A stretch of 11,111 nucleotides of DNA from Gp13-AA77 sp035516075 (lineage in GTDB: Bacteria; Acidobacteriota; Terriglobia; UBA7540), in assembly GCA_035516075.1 (NCBI GenBank), contig DATJAQ010000332.1, positions 1 to 11,111 of the forward strand. Reading direction: 5' to 3'. A program made the translations under genes and the position numbers. The notes under the pieces are model-generated. The model had not been told where the DNA came from and made no database searches. It saw only the letters and a program-made list of their open reading frames with translations. Positions 1-6,491 of the stretch are shown one piece after another (positions within the stretch are counted from its first letter, which is position 1; each line of letters opens with the position of its first letter).

Positions 1-789
1 GGCCACCGTGAGTACCGCGCCGCTGTCCTGAATTTCGGACGTTACGAACGTTCCCCACTGCGGCACGTGCACCGGATTCGTTTTCACCAGCCACACGTGC
101 CGGTAGATGCCCGCACCCTCGTAAAACCACCCTTCGAATTCGGTGGCGTCCACCCGCAGCACCAGAATGTTCTTGCCACCATAGTTGGCGAAGTCCGTGA
201 TGTCACAGGAGAACGGTGCGTAGCCGCTCCAGTTCCGTCCCAGAAAATTGCCGTTCAGGGCTATCGTCGAGTTGCGAAAGACGCCGTCAAACTCAATGCT
301 GAGCCTGCGGCCGGAATCGTCTTTGGGAATATCGAACACGCGCCGGTACCACCCGATGCTGGTGGCGGGATAGTTTCTTCCGAGCGGCTTGGCCCCGTGA
401 TCGATCAGCTTTGGGTCGTTCTGGAACGGCAATTCCACCGCCCAGTCGTGCGGAAGATCGATGGCGCGCCAGTCGTGGTCGCTGAAGTCCGCCCGGGAGG
501 GTCTGAAAAACGCGCCCGTCGTTTGCAGCTCCGCTTCCCGCCCATAGCCGAAGTCCAGCGCGGGGTCGTCCGCATGGCCGAGATGGAAACGCCAGCCGAA
601 GTCGAGCAGCAAACGCTCGCGGGAAGAGCTCGCCGCCGCGGGCGGATTCATCGGTGCGGGGTTTGCTGCGGCGCTCCGGGCTTCCGGAGCGGGTCCGCTT
701 GCCTCAGCGCTCTGAACCGGAAACGATCCGGCCCCCGCCGCTGCGGCCACACTGGATTTCAAGAAATCACGTCTCGTCCACTTGGACAT
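1..789 (-). CDS. Glycoside hydrolase family 2 protein (beta-galactosidase-like), N-terminal part, Tat-exported; runs off the left edge
   Basis: The reverse strand is open from the ATG at 787-789 to base 1, giving 263 residues without a stop; the C-terminal part lies outside the window. Residues 6-11 read RRDFLK, a twin-arginine signal followed by an Ala-rich hydrophobic stretch, so export in folded form to the periplasm or outside is likely. After a Pro/Ala linker (about 31-57) comes the jelly-roll sugar-binding domain of GH2 enzymes: DFGWRFHLG (63-71), DLPHDWAVELPF (111-122), SIGWYRR (144-150), FDGVFRNSTIALNG (167-180), and YEGAGIYRHVWL (223-234). The family hydrolyses beta-linked galactosides, glucuronides or mannosides; the catalytic glutamates lie further C-terminal, so substrate specificity cannot be read here. 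A Shine-Dalgarno GGAGG (796-800, reverse strand) lies 6 bases before the ATG. It is transcribed divergently from ppk1. Confidence 0.9.
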   Translation of the reverse strand, partial: MSKWTRRDFLKSSVAAAAGAGSFPVQSAEASGPAPEARSAAANPAPMNPPAAASSSRERLLLDFGWRFHLGHADDPALDFGYGREAELQTTGAFFRPSRADFSDHDWRAIDLPHDWAVELPFQNDPKLIDHGAKPLGRNYPATSIGWYRRVFDIPKDDSGRRLSIEFDGVFRNSTIALNGNFLGRNWSGYAPFSCDITDFANYGGKNILVLRVDATEFEGWFYEGAGIYRHVWLVKTNPVHVPQWGTFVTSEIQDSGAVLTVA

Positions 790-864
790 GTTTTGCCTCC
801 GCGGGTGCGCGCCGCAGCTCATCCGCACTGTGCGATGTGGGTCCCCGTGCCGGACGCCATCGAC

Positions 865-893
865 ATTCCATTCTGCCACGGTTCGGTGAACAA
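865..893 (-). promoter_or_regulatory. Candidate weak promoter for the glycoside hydrolase gene
   Basis: On the reverse strand TTGTTC (888-893) and TGGAAT (865-870) are 17 bases apart, a sigma70-like arrangement with 3/6 and 4/6 consensus matches. It would give a leader of about 70 bases. The match is poor enough to arise by chance; the rest of the 790-1000 gap shows nothing else I can name. Confidence 0.22.
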
Positions 894-1000
894 CTCGAAG
901 ATCCCTCTTGAGAGCGGCGGCGCGCGAACCACCCTTGAGCGCGGGCGGGGAACTGGCGCTTGACCCCGCAGCAGTGAGGCCCCGGCAAAAGGCGCGAGCT

Positions 1001-1029
1001 TTGCGACGGGCGCGCGCGTCAGGTAACAT
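1001..1029 (+). promoter_or_regulatory. Candidate sigma70-type promoter of ppk1, predicting a leaderless transcript
   Basis: TTGCGA (1001-1006) and TAACAT (1024-1029) are separated by exactly 17 bases; each matches 4 of 6 consensus positions. A start about 7 bases after the -10 box falls at 1036-1037, that is on the ATG of ppk1 itself. No Shine-Dalgarno sequence is visible at a useful distance before that ATG, which fits a leaderless message. Both the boxes and the start are inferred from sequence only. Confidence 0.4.
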
Positions 1030-1036
1030 CTTACCT
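1021..1036. repeat. Perfect inverted repeat AGGTAA-N4-TTACCT directly before the ppk1 start codon
   Basis: Six-base arms 1021-1026 and 1031-1036 with a four-base spacer (CATC) end immediately before the ATG at 1037. The repeat covers the candidate -10 box and the predicted transcription start, a position where a dimeric repressor would block transcription. With arms this short, chance is possible; no second copy was noticed in the window. Confidence 0.45.
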
Positions 1037-3250
1037 ATGGCGACCACACCGCCGCGACGTGCGGGAACTTTCAAATCGACGCCGATTAGAACCGCACGAC
1101 CAGCGGCCGAGGCCGAAGCCCCGCGGGTCGAAATCGTGGCGGCGGCTGCCGCGCCGCCCAGCCCGCCCAACCTGAACGATCCCGAGCTCTACATCAACCG
1201 CGAGCTCAGTCTGCTCGAATTTCAGCGGAGAGTGCTCGAGGAAGCGCAGGACCCTGGCAATCCGCTCCTCGAACGGGTCAAGTTCCTCTCGATCTTCAGC
1301 TCGAATATCGACGAGTTTTTCATGGTACGCGTGGCGGGCCTTCTCAAGCAGGCGGCGAGCGGCGCGGCCGAGGCCGGAATCGACGGGCGTTCCGCGGGGA
1401 CGCAGTTGCAGCTTATCCACGCCGTCGTCTCGGAGCTTTCGGCGGCCGCGCACCGCCTGTGGCGGGAGGTGCTTCGCCCGGAGCTGGCGGCGGCCGGGAT
1501 CCACATCCTCGAATTCACGGAGCTCGACGAGGAACAGCGCGCGGGCGTGAACACCTATTTCCTCCGCAACGTGTTCCCGGTGCTCACCCCCCTGGGCGTT
1601 GACGAAAGCCGGCCGTTTCCGCACATCTCGAGCCGCAGCTTGAATCTGGCGGTGCTCATGCGCGCCCGGAAGGGCGGGGAACGCTTCGCGCGGGTGAAAA
1701 TCCCCGACACGCTGCCCCAACTGGTGGAGGTGAAGGCGGCCGCGCACCGCAAGCGGTCGGCCGCCCACGGAGAGCCGGCAGGCCTGGTGTTTACGTGGCT
1801 GGAACAGGTGATTGCGGCCAACCTTCACTTGCTGTTCCCGGGTATGACGATTGCGGAGGCGCACCCCTTCCGCGTGATCCGCGACGCCGACGTGGCCGTG
1901 CAGGAGCTCGAAAGCGACGATTTGCTGGAAACGGTGGAGGAGGCCATCCGGCAACGGCGCTTCATGGCTGCGGTGCGCCTGCAGGTGAGCTCGAGCATGC
2001 CCGATAAGACCGTGCAGCTCCTCACCAGCAATCTGGAGCTGGACGCGCAGCAGGTGTACCGCATGGACGACCCGATCGCCTTCTCGCGCCTCGCCGAGCT
2101 GGCCGCGGTGGACCGGCCCGATTTAAAAGACCGGCCGTTTGTGCCGTTCACGCCGCCCGTTTTCGGAGCCGACGGCCAGGAAGACATTTTCGCCCTCATC
2201 CGGCGCGAGGACATCCTGCTTCACCACCCCTACGACTCCTTCCAGCCGGTGGTGGAGTTTCTGCGCCACGCAGCCCGCGACCCCCACGTGCTGGCCATCA
2301 AGATGACCCTTTACCGCGTGGGGCGCAACTCGCCCGTGGTGGCCGCCTTGCTCGACGCCGTGGAGGACGGCAAGCAGGTGGCGGTGCTCGTGGAACTGAA
2401 AGCGCGCTTCGATGAGGAGAGCAACATCGAGTGGGCGCGGACGCTGGAGAACGCGGGCGTGCACGTGGTGTACGGAGTGGTGGGCCTGAAGGTGCACTCC
2501 AAGATTGCGCTGGTGGTTCGCCAGGAAGGCGATGCCATCCGCCGGTACATGCATCTCGGCACGGGGAACTACAATCCCATTACCGCGCGCATCTATACGG
2601 ATTTCGGGCTTTTCACGTGCGACGAGGAGATCGCCGAGGACGCCACCTACTTCTTCAACTCCCTCACGGGGTACGCAGCCAAACACAAGCCCAAGAAGCT
2701 GATTGTGGCTCCCATCAATCTGGCTCACCGGCTGCACGAGCTGATTCGCAGGGAGACCAAGCTGCAGGAGGCAGGGGAGCCGGGGCGGCTGATCTTCAAG
2801 ATGAACGCGCTCGAGGACCCGAAGATGATCCAGTTGCTCTACCGGGCGTCCCAGGCGGGCGTGCAGGTGGACTTGCTGGTGCGCGGATTTTGCTGCCTGC
2901 GGCCGGGGGTGGCGGGTGTGAGCGAGAATATCCGCGTAACGAGCGTGGTGGGGCGGTTTCTCGAGCACAGCCGCATCTATTACTTCCGGAACGGCGGCGC
3001 GGAGGAGGTGTATCTCGGCAGCGCCGACCTGATGCGCCGGAGCTTGCGCCATCGGGTGGAGATCATCTTTCCCATCCGCGACACGAGGATTGCCGCGCGC
3101 CTCATGCAAATCCTCAAGGTGTCAATGGCCGATTCTGCGAAGGCGCGATATCTGGCGAGTGACGGCCTCTATCACAGAGATGCAAGGCTGAACGAGCCCG
3201 ACGCCATGAACAGCCAGGAGTGGCTGCTAAGTCATCAAGGAACCGTCTAA
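1037..3250 (+). CDS. ppk1: Polyphosphate kinase 1
   Basis: Catalyses reversible transfer of the gamma-phosphate of ATP to a growing inorganic polyphosphate chain, supplying phosphate/energy storage and stress tolerance. The 737-residue product carries all PPK1 landmarks: the N-domain starting YINRELSLLEF (from residue 52), the ATP-contacting SSNIDEFFMVR (Asn91, counterpart of E. coli Asn45), then two phospholipase-D-like C-domains with LKVHSK (His487, counterpart of the autophosphorylated E. coli His435), HLGTGNYN (His506) and FLEHSRIY (His644, counterpart of His592). The family usually has about 690-720 residues; the excess is an Ala/Pro-rich, probably disordered leader of about 50 residues. 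I chose ATG 1037 because the frame upstream (open to 908) is low-complexity Arg/Ala and because a promoter-like element ends just before it; a start a few codons later cannot be excluded. It appears monocistronic: the next gene begins 240 bases downstream. Confidence 0.96.
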   Translation: MATTPPRRAGTFKSTPIRTARPAAEAEAPRVEIVAAAAAPPSPPNLNDPELYINRELSLLEFQRRVLEEAQDPGNPLLERVKFLSIFSSNIDEFFMVRVAGLLKQAASGAAEAGIDGRSAGTQLQLIHAVVSELSAAAHRLWREVLRPELAAAGIHILEFTELDEEQRAGVNTYFLRNVFPVLTPLGVDESRPFPHISSRSLNLAVLMRARKGGERFARVKIPDTLPQLVEVKAAAHRKRSAAHGEPAGLVFTWLEQVIAANLHLLFPGMTIAEAHPFRVIRDADVAVQELESDDLLETVEEAIRQRRFMAAVRLQVSSSMPDKTVQLLTSNLELDAQQVYRMDDPIAFSRLAELAAVDRPDLKDRPFVPFTPPVFGADGQEDIFALIRREDILLHHPYDSFQPVVEFLRHAARDPHVLAIKMTLYRVGRNSPVVAALLDAVEDGKQVAVLVELKARFDEESNIEWARTLENAGVHVVYGVVGLKVHSKIALVVRQEGDAIRRYMHLGTGNYNPITARIYTDFGLFTCDEEIAEDATYFFNSLTGYAAKHKPKKLIVAPINLAHRLHELIRRETKLQEAGEPGRLIFKMNALEDPKMIQLLYRASQAGVQVDLLVRGFCCLRPGVAGVSENIRVTSVVGRFLEHSRIYYFRNGGAEEVYLGSADLMRRSLRHRVEIIFPIRDTRIAARLMQILKVSMADSAKARYLASDGLYHRDARLNEPDAMNSQEWLLSHQGTV

Positions 3251-3490
3251 GTTTCAGCTCTATCCAATTGTAGCGGCTTGGCTCCGTGACCGCGCGGCTC
3301 ACCAATTGTTGTGACATCAAACGCCGTGGTGCGGTTGTATGGGACCCACCGAACCGAGCCCGATGCCCCCACTCCAAGTCTTTGCTGTGGACGCTCTTCA
3401 CGCGGACGTTGTAGAATCGCGCGCGGGCTTAATCTACGTGCGGCGCAGGAACGGGTGCCGGCGCAGGGTTGCCGCCAAAAGGAGAATTCC

Positions 3491-3910
3491 ATGAAACGCC
3501 ATTCGATTGCAGTCACCCTGGGCCTGGCTCTGCTTGCCTTCGCAATCTGCGCCGCGGCGCAGGTCGAGAAGAAGTCCGACCCCGCCGCTCCGCTCGCCGG
3601 CACATGGACGTGCACGGCGCACGGCGGCTCCAACGGCGACATTCCGTTCACGCTGGACCTCGAGCAGCAAGGCGAAACGGTGACCGGATCGGTATCCTCG
3701 TCGATGGGCGACGCCGAGATCAGTTCCGGAACGTTCAGTAAAGGCGCGCTCGAGATCCACATCAACGGCGGTGATACCACCTACACTCTGTCAGGCAAGC
3801 TCGACAACGGCCAGCTGTCGGGCAATTGGTCCAGCGACGGCGGAGAGAAAGGCACCTGGGAAGGCAAAAAGGGCTCGGACGACGACGCTCAGAAGCCCGC
3901 CCAGCGCTGA
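3491..3910 (+). CDS. Small secreted beta-rich protein of unknown function
   Basis: The 139-residue product begins with a clear Sec signal peptide (KRH, then a hydrophobic core at about 6-20, likely cut after Ala23 in CAAAQ; Ile before Cys20 argues against a lipobox). The mature part of about 115 residues is Gly/Ser/Thr-rich with alternating strands: LAGTWTC (35-41), FTLDLEQQGETVTGSV (53-68), ISSGTFSKGALEIHI (77-91), YTLSGKLDNGQLSGNW (98-113), then GTWEGKK (121-127) and an acidic/basic tail. The GTW opening and GxW closing strands suggest a small lipocalin-like beta barrel; this is inference, and I cannot name a ligand. AAAAGGAG (3477-3484) sits 6 bases before the ATG and fixes the start, although the frame is open further upstream. 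A TAGAAT box at 3412-3417 could be a -10 element, but no convincing -35 was found. It converges on nuoI. Confidence 0.85.
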   Translation: MKRHSIAVTLGLALLAFAICAAAQVEKKSDPAAPLAGTWTCTAHGGSNGDIPFTLDLEQQGETVTGSVSSSMGDAEISSGTFSKGALEIHINGGDTTYTLSGKLDNGQLSGNWSSDGGEKGTWEGKKGSDDDAQKPAQR

Positions 3911-4026
3911 ATTGAGCCGGGACCGAGTGAGATCATGGAGTGCCGAAGCTACCAATTAGTTAACATAATATACCTTATCAGACGCTAGGAATTGTTGAGC
4001 CAGCCGCCTGTGAGACGGTCGTCGGA
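3911..4026. other. Convergent intergenic region with a short AT-rich island
   Basis: Between the secreted-protein gene (+) and nuoI (-). Bases about 3951-3980 are strikingly AT-rich (containing GTTAAC and TAATATA) against GC-rich surroundings. I see no T-run-following hairpin for either gene and no convincing promoter pair on either strand; the island could ease transcription-coupled unwinding or be neutral. Confidence 0.4.
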
Positions 4027-4037
4027 CTAGCCGACGA
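4019..4037. repeat. Hairpin spanning the nuoI stop codon
   Basis: TCGTCGG (4019-4025) and CCGACGA (4031-4037) are perfect inverted arms of 7 bases around a 5-base loop that contains the nuoI stop codon (4027-4029). No U-run follows in either direction, so a classical intrinsic terminator is not supported; a mRNA 3'-end stabiliser or chance are alternatives. Confidence 0.4.
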
Positions 4038-4560
4038 TGGTGCTGGTCTTGATCTCGGGCTTCTGGCTAGGTGGGATTCGAGGTGGTGCGCCCTGCTCTT
4101 CGGGCCGGGCCATGGCGGGCTCGAGCAACTGCTCTTTCCGCCACACCAGGGTGTTGGTGTCGTAAGCGGCGATCTCGAAACCCTGGCCGTGGGTAATGGC
4201 GTCGCAAGGGCAGGCTTCCACGCAGTATCCGCAGAAAATGCAACGGTTGTAGTCGATGTTGTACACCTTGGCGTAGCGCTCGGCGGCGCTGATGCGGTGA
4301 TCCCCGGTGTTTTCGGCAGCCTCGATGTAGATGCAGTTGGCCGGGCAAGCCGCGGCGCAGAGAAAGCAGGCCACGCACTTTTCGAGGCCCTCTTCGTCGC
4401 GGCGCAGAATGTGGACCCCGCGAAAGCGATCCTCGAAGTGGACCGGCTCCGCGGGGTAGTTCTCGGTGACGGTTGGCCCCACCATGTTCTTCATGGTGAT
4501 CTTCAGCCCTTTGCCGAGGGCGGCCGCCGAATCGACAAAATCCTTCAAGATACCTGGCAT
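4027..4560 (-). CDS. nuoI: NADH-quinone oxidoreductase subunit I (complex I, two 4Fe-4S clusters)
   Basis: NuoI is the peripheral-arm subunit that carries clusters N6a and N6b and passes electrons from the NuoG side to NuoB near the quinone site on the cytoplasmic membrane face. The 177-residue product has both ferredoxin-type motifs intact: Cys62, 65, 68, 72 (CVACFLCAAACP) and Cys107, 110, 113, 117 (CIFCGYCVEACP), plus the typical NYPAEPV segment (34-40) and NIDYNRC before the second cluster. The length is normal for the family; the C-terminal 30 residues are Pro/Glu-rich and variable. The ATG at 4558-4560 has a GGGAG (4571-4575) 10 bases upstream, slightly far. It stands alone: the gene downstream is convergent and the gene upstream is divergent, so other nuo genes must be elsewhere. 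It could serve a main complex I encoded in split clusters or a second copy. Confidence 0.95.
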   Translation of the reverse strand: MPGILKDFVDSAAALGKGLKITMKNMVGPTVTENYPAEPVHFEDRFRGVHILRRDEEGLEKCVACFLCAAACPANCIYIEAAENTGDHRISAAERYAKVYNIDYNRCIFCGYCVEACPCDAITHGQGFEIAAYDTNTLVWRKEQLLEPAMARPEEQGAPPRIPPSQKPEIKTSTIVG

Positions 4561-4580
4561 CGCGCAAATTCTCCCGGCCC

Positions 4581-4609
4581 AGTATAGGGCACGATACCGG
4601 AGGGGTCAA
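4581..4609 (-). promoter_or_regulatory. Strong sigma70-like promoter of nuoI
   Basis: On the reverse strand TTGACC (4604-4609) and TATACT (4581-4586) are 17 bases apart, both matching 5 of 6 consensus positions. Transcription would start near 4574-4575, giving a leader of about 15 bases. That is short and leaves the GGGAG at the very 5' end of the message. This is the best promoter match in the window. Confidence 0.65.
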
Positions 4610-4688
4610 CCAAACGTACAACCCCTTCCGGCAGTGCAGAATCCAAACAACGCGAGCGTGCAGAACGCCAAGTGGAGCGGGCGTCGGT

Positions 4689-4717
4689 TTGCGGATAGAC
4701 AATTCAGGTTGTATGCT
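4689..4717 (+). promoter_or_regulatory. Candidate promoter of the glycine-zipper protein genes
   Basis: TTGCGG (4689-4694) and TATGCT (4712-4717) are 17 bases apart; matches to consensus are 3/6 and 4/6. Start would be near 4724, leaving a leader of about 54 bases before the ATG at 4778. It lies back to back with the nuoI promoter in the same 217-base divergent gap. Confidence 0.35.
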
Positions 4718-4777
4718 GACCTCAGAGGGGCGGGTGTGAGACCGGGTGCTTGCGCAACCGGGCTCGAGGAGGGCGGA

Positions 4778-5632
4778 ATGAAACGAGGACTCAGTTGCTT
4801 GCTATCGGCGATCGTGCTGGCAGGAACGCTTGCGGTGGCGAACGTTGCGTTCGCGCGCGGCCAGCAGGCCGCGCCGGACAGTTCCAAAACTGCGAGCGCG
4901 CCCGCCGCGCCAACCGGCCCCTCCGCCCCCGCCCAGAACCTGGGCCAGGTTTTTCCCCAAGCGCCGTTTGACCCCGCGAACCAACCGCTCGTCCTGCCAG
5001 CCGGAAGCATTCTCCATATACGCTTGACGACCACGCTGACCTCGAAAACCAACAAGACTGGCGACAAGTTCACTGGGATGGTGACACAAGCTGTGGTGGC
5101 GGGCGACAAAACGCTGGTGCCGGAGGGCAGCCTGATCGACGGGCACGTGACCATGACGAAGGCCTCGGGACGCGTGGCCGGCCGCGCGTCGATGCGGATT
5201 GTGCTGGACCACATCGACACTCCGGATAACGTGAACTATAACCTCAGTGCGTCGCTCCAAGATCTTGCCAGCTCAACCTGCACCAAGGGCGTCAAAGACG
5301 ACGAGGGCACCATTGCAGGCTGCGGCAAGAGCAAGAAATCCGCCGCCGAGGGCGCTGCCATCGCGGGCGGAATCGGTGCGGCGACCGGCGCTAGCATCGG
5401 CGGCACCGAGGAAATGATTTGTCAGTACTACGGATGCCCCAACGGCGGGCCGAACATCGGCGCTGACGTTGGTTACGGCGCCGCCATTGGAGCGGGCACC
5501 GCGCTGCTCTACAGCCTGTTTAGGCACGAGAAGCAGATTGTGCTGATCGAGGGCACGGACCTTACGTTTGTCGTCAACCATACCGTGGAACAATCGCCCC
5601 CGAGCGTCGCGGAGACGGCTGACAAGTCTTGA
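4778..5632 (+). CDS. Exported glycine-zipper protein, first of a tandem paralogous pair; function unknown
   Basis: The 284-residue product starts with a signal peptide (MKRG, hydrophobic core about 8-24, likely cut near AFA-R at 25-28), then an Ala/Pro/Ser-rich linker to about 70. A beta-rich domain follows: VLPAGSILHIRL (72-83), TSKTNKTGDKFTG (88-100), VPEGSLIDGHVT (114-125), GRVAGRASMRIVLD (131-144). EGTIAGCGKSKKSA (176-189) leads into a glycine-zipper segment (about 192-209 and 228-244, GxxxG spacing), probably two packed helices, and the chain ends with VLIEGTDLTFVV (255-266), which repeats the opening strand. Four cysteines (168, 182, 215, 220) flank the zipper and could form disulfides. 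GAGGAGGG (4766-4773) places the start at ATG 4778. The neighbour downstream is a clear paralogue, 94 bases away on the same strand. Location in or at the envelope is inferred from the signal and zipper; I do not recognise a named family. Confidence 0.85.
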   Translation: MKRGLSCLLSAIVLAGTLAVANVAFARGQQAAPDSSKTASAPAAPTGPSAPAQNLGQVFPQAPFDPANQPLVLPAGSILHIRLTTTLTSKTNKTGDKFTGMVTQAVVAGDKTLVPEGSLIDGHVTMTKASGRVAGRASMRIVLDHIDTPDNVNYNLSASLQDLASSTCTKGVKDDEGTIAGCGKSKKSAAEGAAIAGGIGAATGASIGGTEEMICQYYGCPNGGPNIGADVGYGAAIGAGTALLYSLFRHEKQIVLIEGTDLTFVVNHTVEQSPPSVAETADKS

Positions 5633-5726
5633 TCGCCCCACACTCGCTCATCTTGCATCCCCACTATTCTGCTGCGAATCGGAGAGTAGCCGTGGGGCGG
5701 CCAATATCGGACTGCAGAGGGCACAA

Positions 5727-6407
5727 ATGAAGGCCGGAGCGCCAAGAATCCCGGGTGCAGTCCTGGCGGCAACCCTGCTCTGTCTGCCGCTTGCGGCCGC
5801 CGAAGGGAGTATCACCATTCCCGCCGGCACTACGCTTGCCGTCGAGCTCACGAGCACGCTGAGCACCAAGACCAATCAGACGGGCGATCTCTTCACCGGG
5901 AAGGTCACGGAACCCATTATTTACCAGGGCGACGAAGTGGTGCCGGAAAGCAGCACGGTTGAAGGCCACGTCACGTTCCTTTTGCCTCCGGGCCGCGCCA
6001 AAGGCCGGGCGGAAATGCGGCTGGTGATGGACGTGATCAAGACTCCCGACGGCCACCGCTACTCCGTGGCCGCGGCGTTTCAGGACGCGCAGACTCCCGT
6101 GGGTGTGACTGCGAAAGGCTCGGAAGGCACGCTCCAGGGCCCCGGGAAGGATGCCAAAAGCGGCGCGAAAGACACGGGCATCGGCGCGGGCGCAGGGGCT
6201 GCCGTAGGCGCGATTGCGGACGGAGGCACGGGAGCTCTCTACGGCGCCGCCGTGGGCGCCATCGTGGGAATCGTGCACGCCATCGCCAAACATCATGGCG
6301 AGCTTGTGCTCCCGGCGGGAACCGACATGACCTTTGTGGTGCCTCGCACAATCACCGCCACCGCAGCAACAACCCCGGGCGCGTTGCTGGTGCCGGACGC
6401 TCACTAA
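5727..6407 (+). CDS. Exported glycine-zipper protein, second of the tandem paralogous pair; function unknown
   Basis: The 226-residue product has a signal peptide (core about 9-24, likely cut after AAA at 23-25) and lacks the long Pro/Ala linker of its paralogue. The same order of parts is present: TIPAGTTLAVELTSTL (30-45), STKTNQTGDLFTGKV (46-60), VPESSTVEGHVT (72-83), GRAKGRAEMRLVMD (89-102), TPDGHRYSVAAAFQ (106-119), EGTLQGPGKDAKSG (133-146), a glycine-zipper segment GIGAGAGAAVGAIADGG (151-167) with GAAVGAIVG (173-181), and the closing LVLPAGTDMTFVV (193-205). It has no cysteine in the mature part. GAGGG (5717-5721) lies 5 bases before the ATG at 5727. With no separate promoter evident in the 94-base gap, co-transcription with its paralogue is likely. 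It ends 84 bases from the convergent ypdA-like gene; no terminator was recognised there. Confidence 0.85.
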   Translation: MKAGAPRIPGAVLAATLLCLPLAAAEGSITIPAGTTLAVELTSTLSTKTNQTGDLFTGKVTEPIIYQGDEVVPESSTVEGHVTFLLPPGRAKGRAEMRLVMDVIKTPDGHRYSVAAAFQDAQTPVGVTAKGSEGTLQGPGKDAKSGAKDTGIGAGAGAAVGAIADGGTGALYGAAVGAIVGIVHAIAKHHGELVLPAGTDMTFVVPRTITATAATTPGALLVPDAH

Positions 6408-6491
6408 GCCGGGCGGCCGAAGGGCAACGGGCAGTTTCCTTAGGAGCCGATTCCCTGCCTTCAGAACACTCCCGCCGCTCCTGTCCTTCAG

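Noticed and set aside
67..963. Long plus-strand open frame opposite the glycoside hydrolase.
   Set aside because: Arg/Pro/Val-rich antisense shadow in GC-rich DNA with no recognisable domain; the minus strand carries an unmistakable GH2 protein.
2123..3109. Long minus-strand open frame (328 codons) inside ppk1.
   Set aside because: His/Val/Arg-rich shadow composition, fully within conserved PPK1 coding sequence.
3264..3309. Direct repeat CCAATTGT at 3264-3271 and 3302-3309, downstream of ppk1.
   Set aside because: Eight bases, two copies only, no link to a promoter or terminator; probably chance.
5664..6404. Minus-strand open frame opposite the second glycine-zipper gene.
   Set aside because: Composition (Arg/His/Gly-rich, no domain) is that of a shadow; the plus strand has a signal peptide, a ribosome binding site and a paralogue.
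6408..6491. Possible bidirectional terminator between the convergent glycine-zipper and ypdA-like genes (GGCAG ... CTGCC, CTAAG ... CTTAG).
   Set aside because: Arms of only 5 bases around long loops and no U-runs; not supportable.
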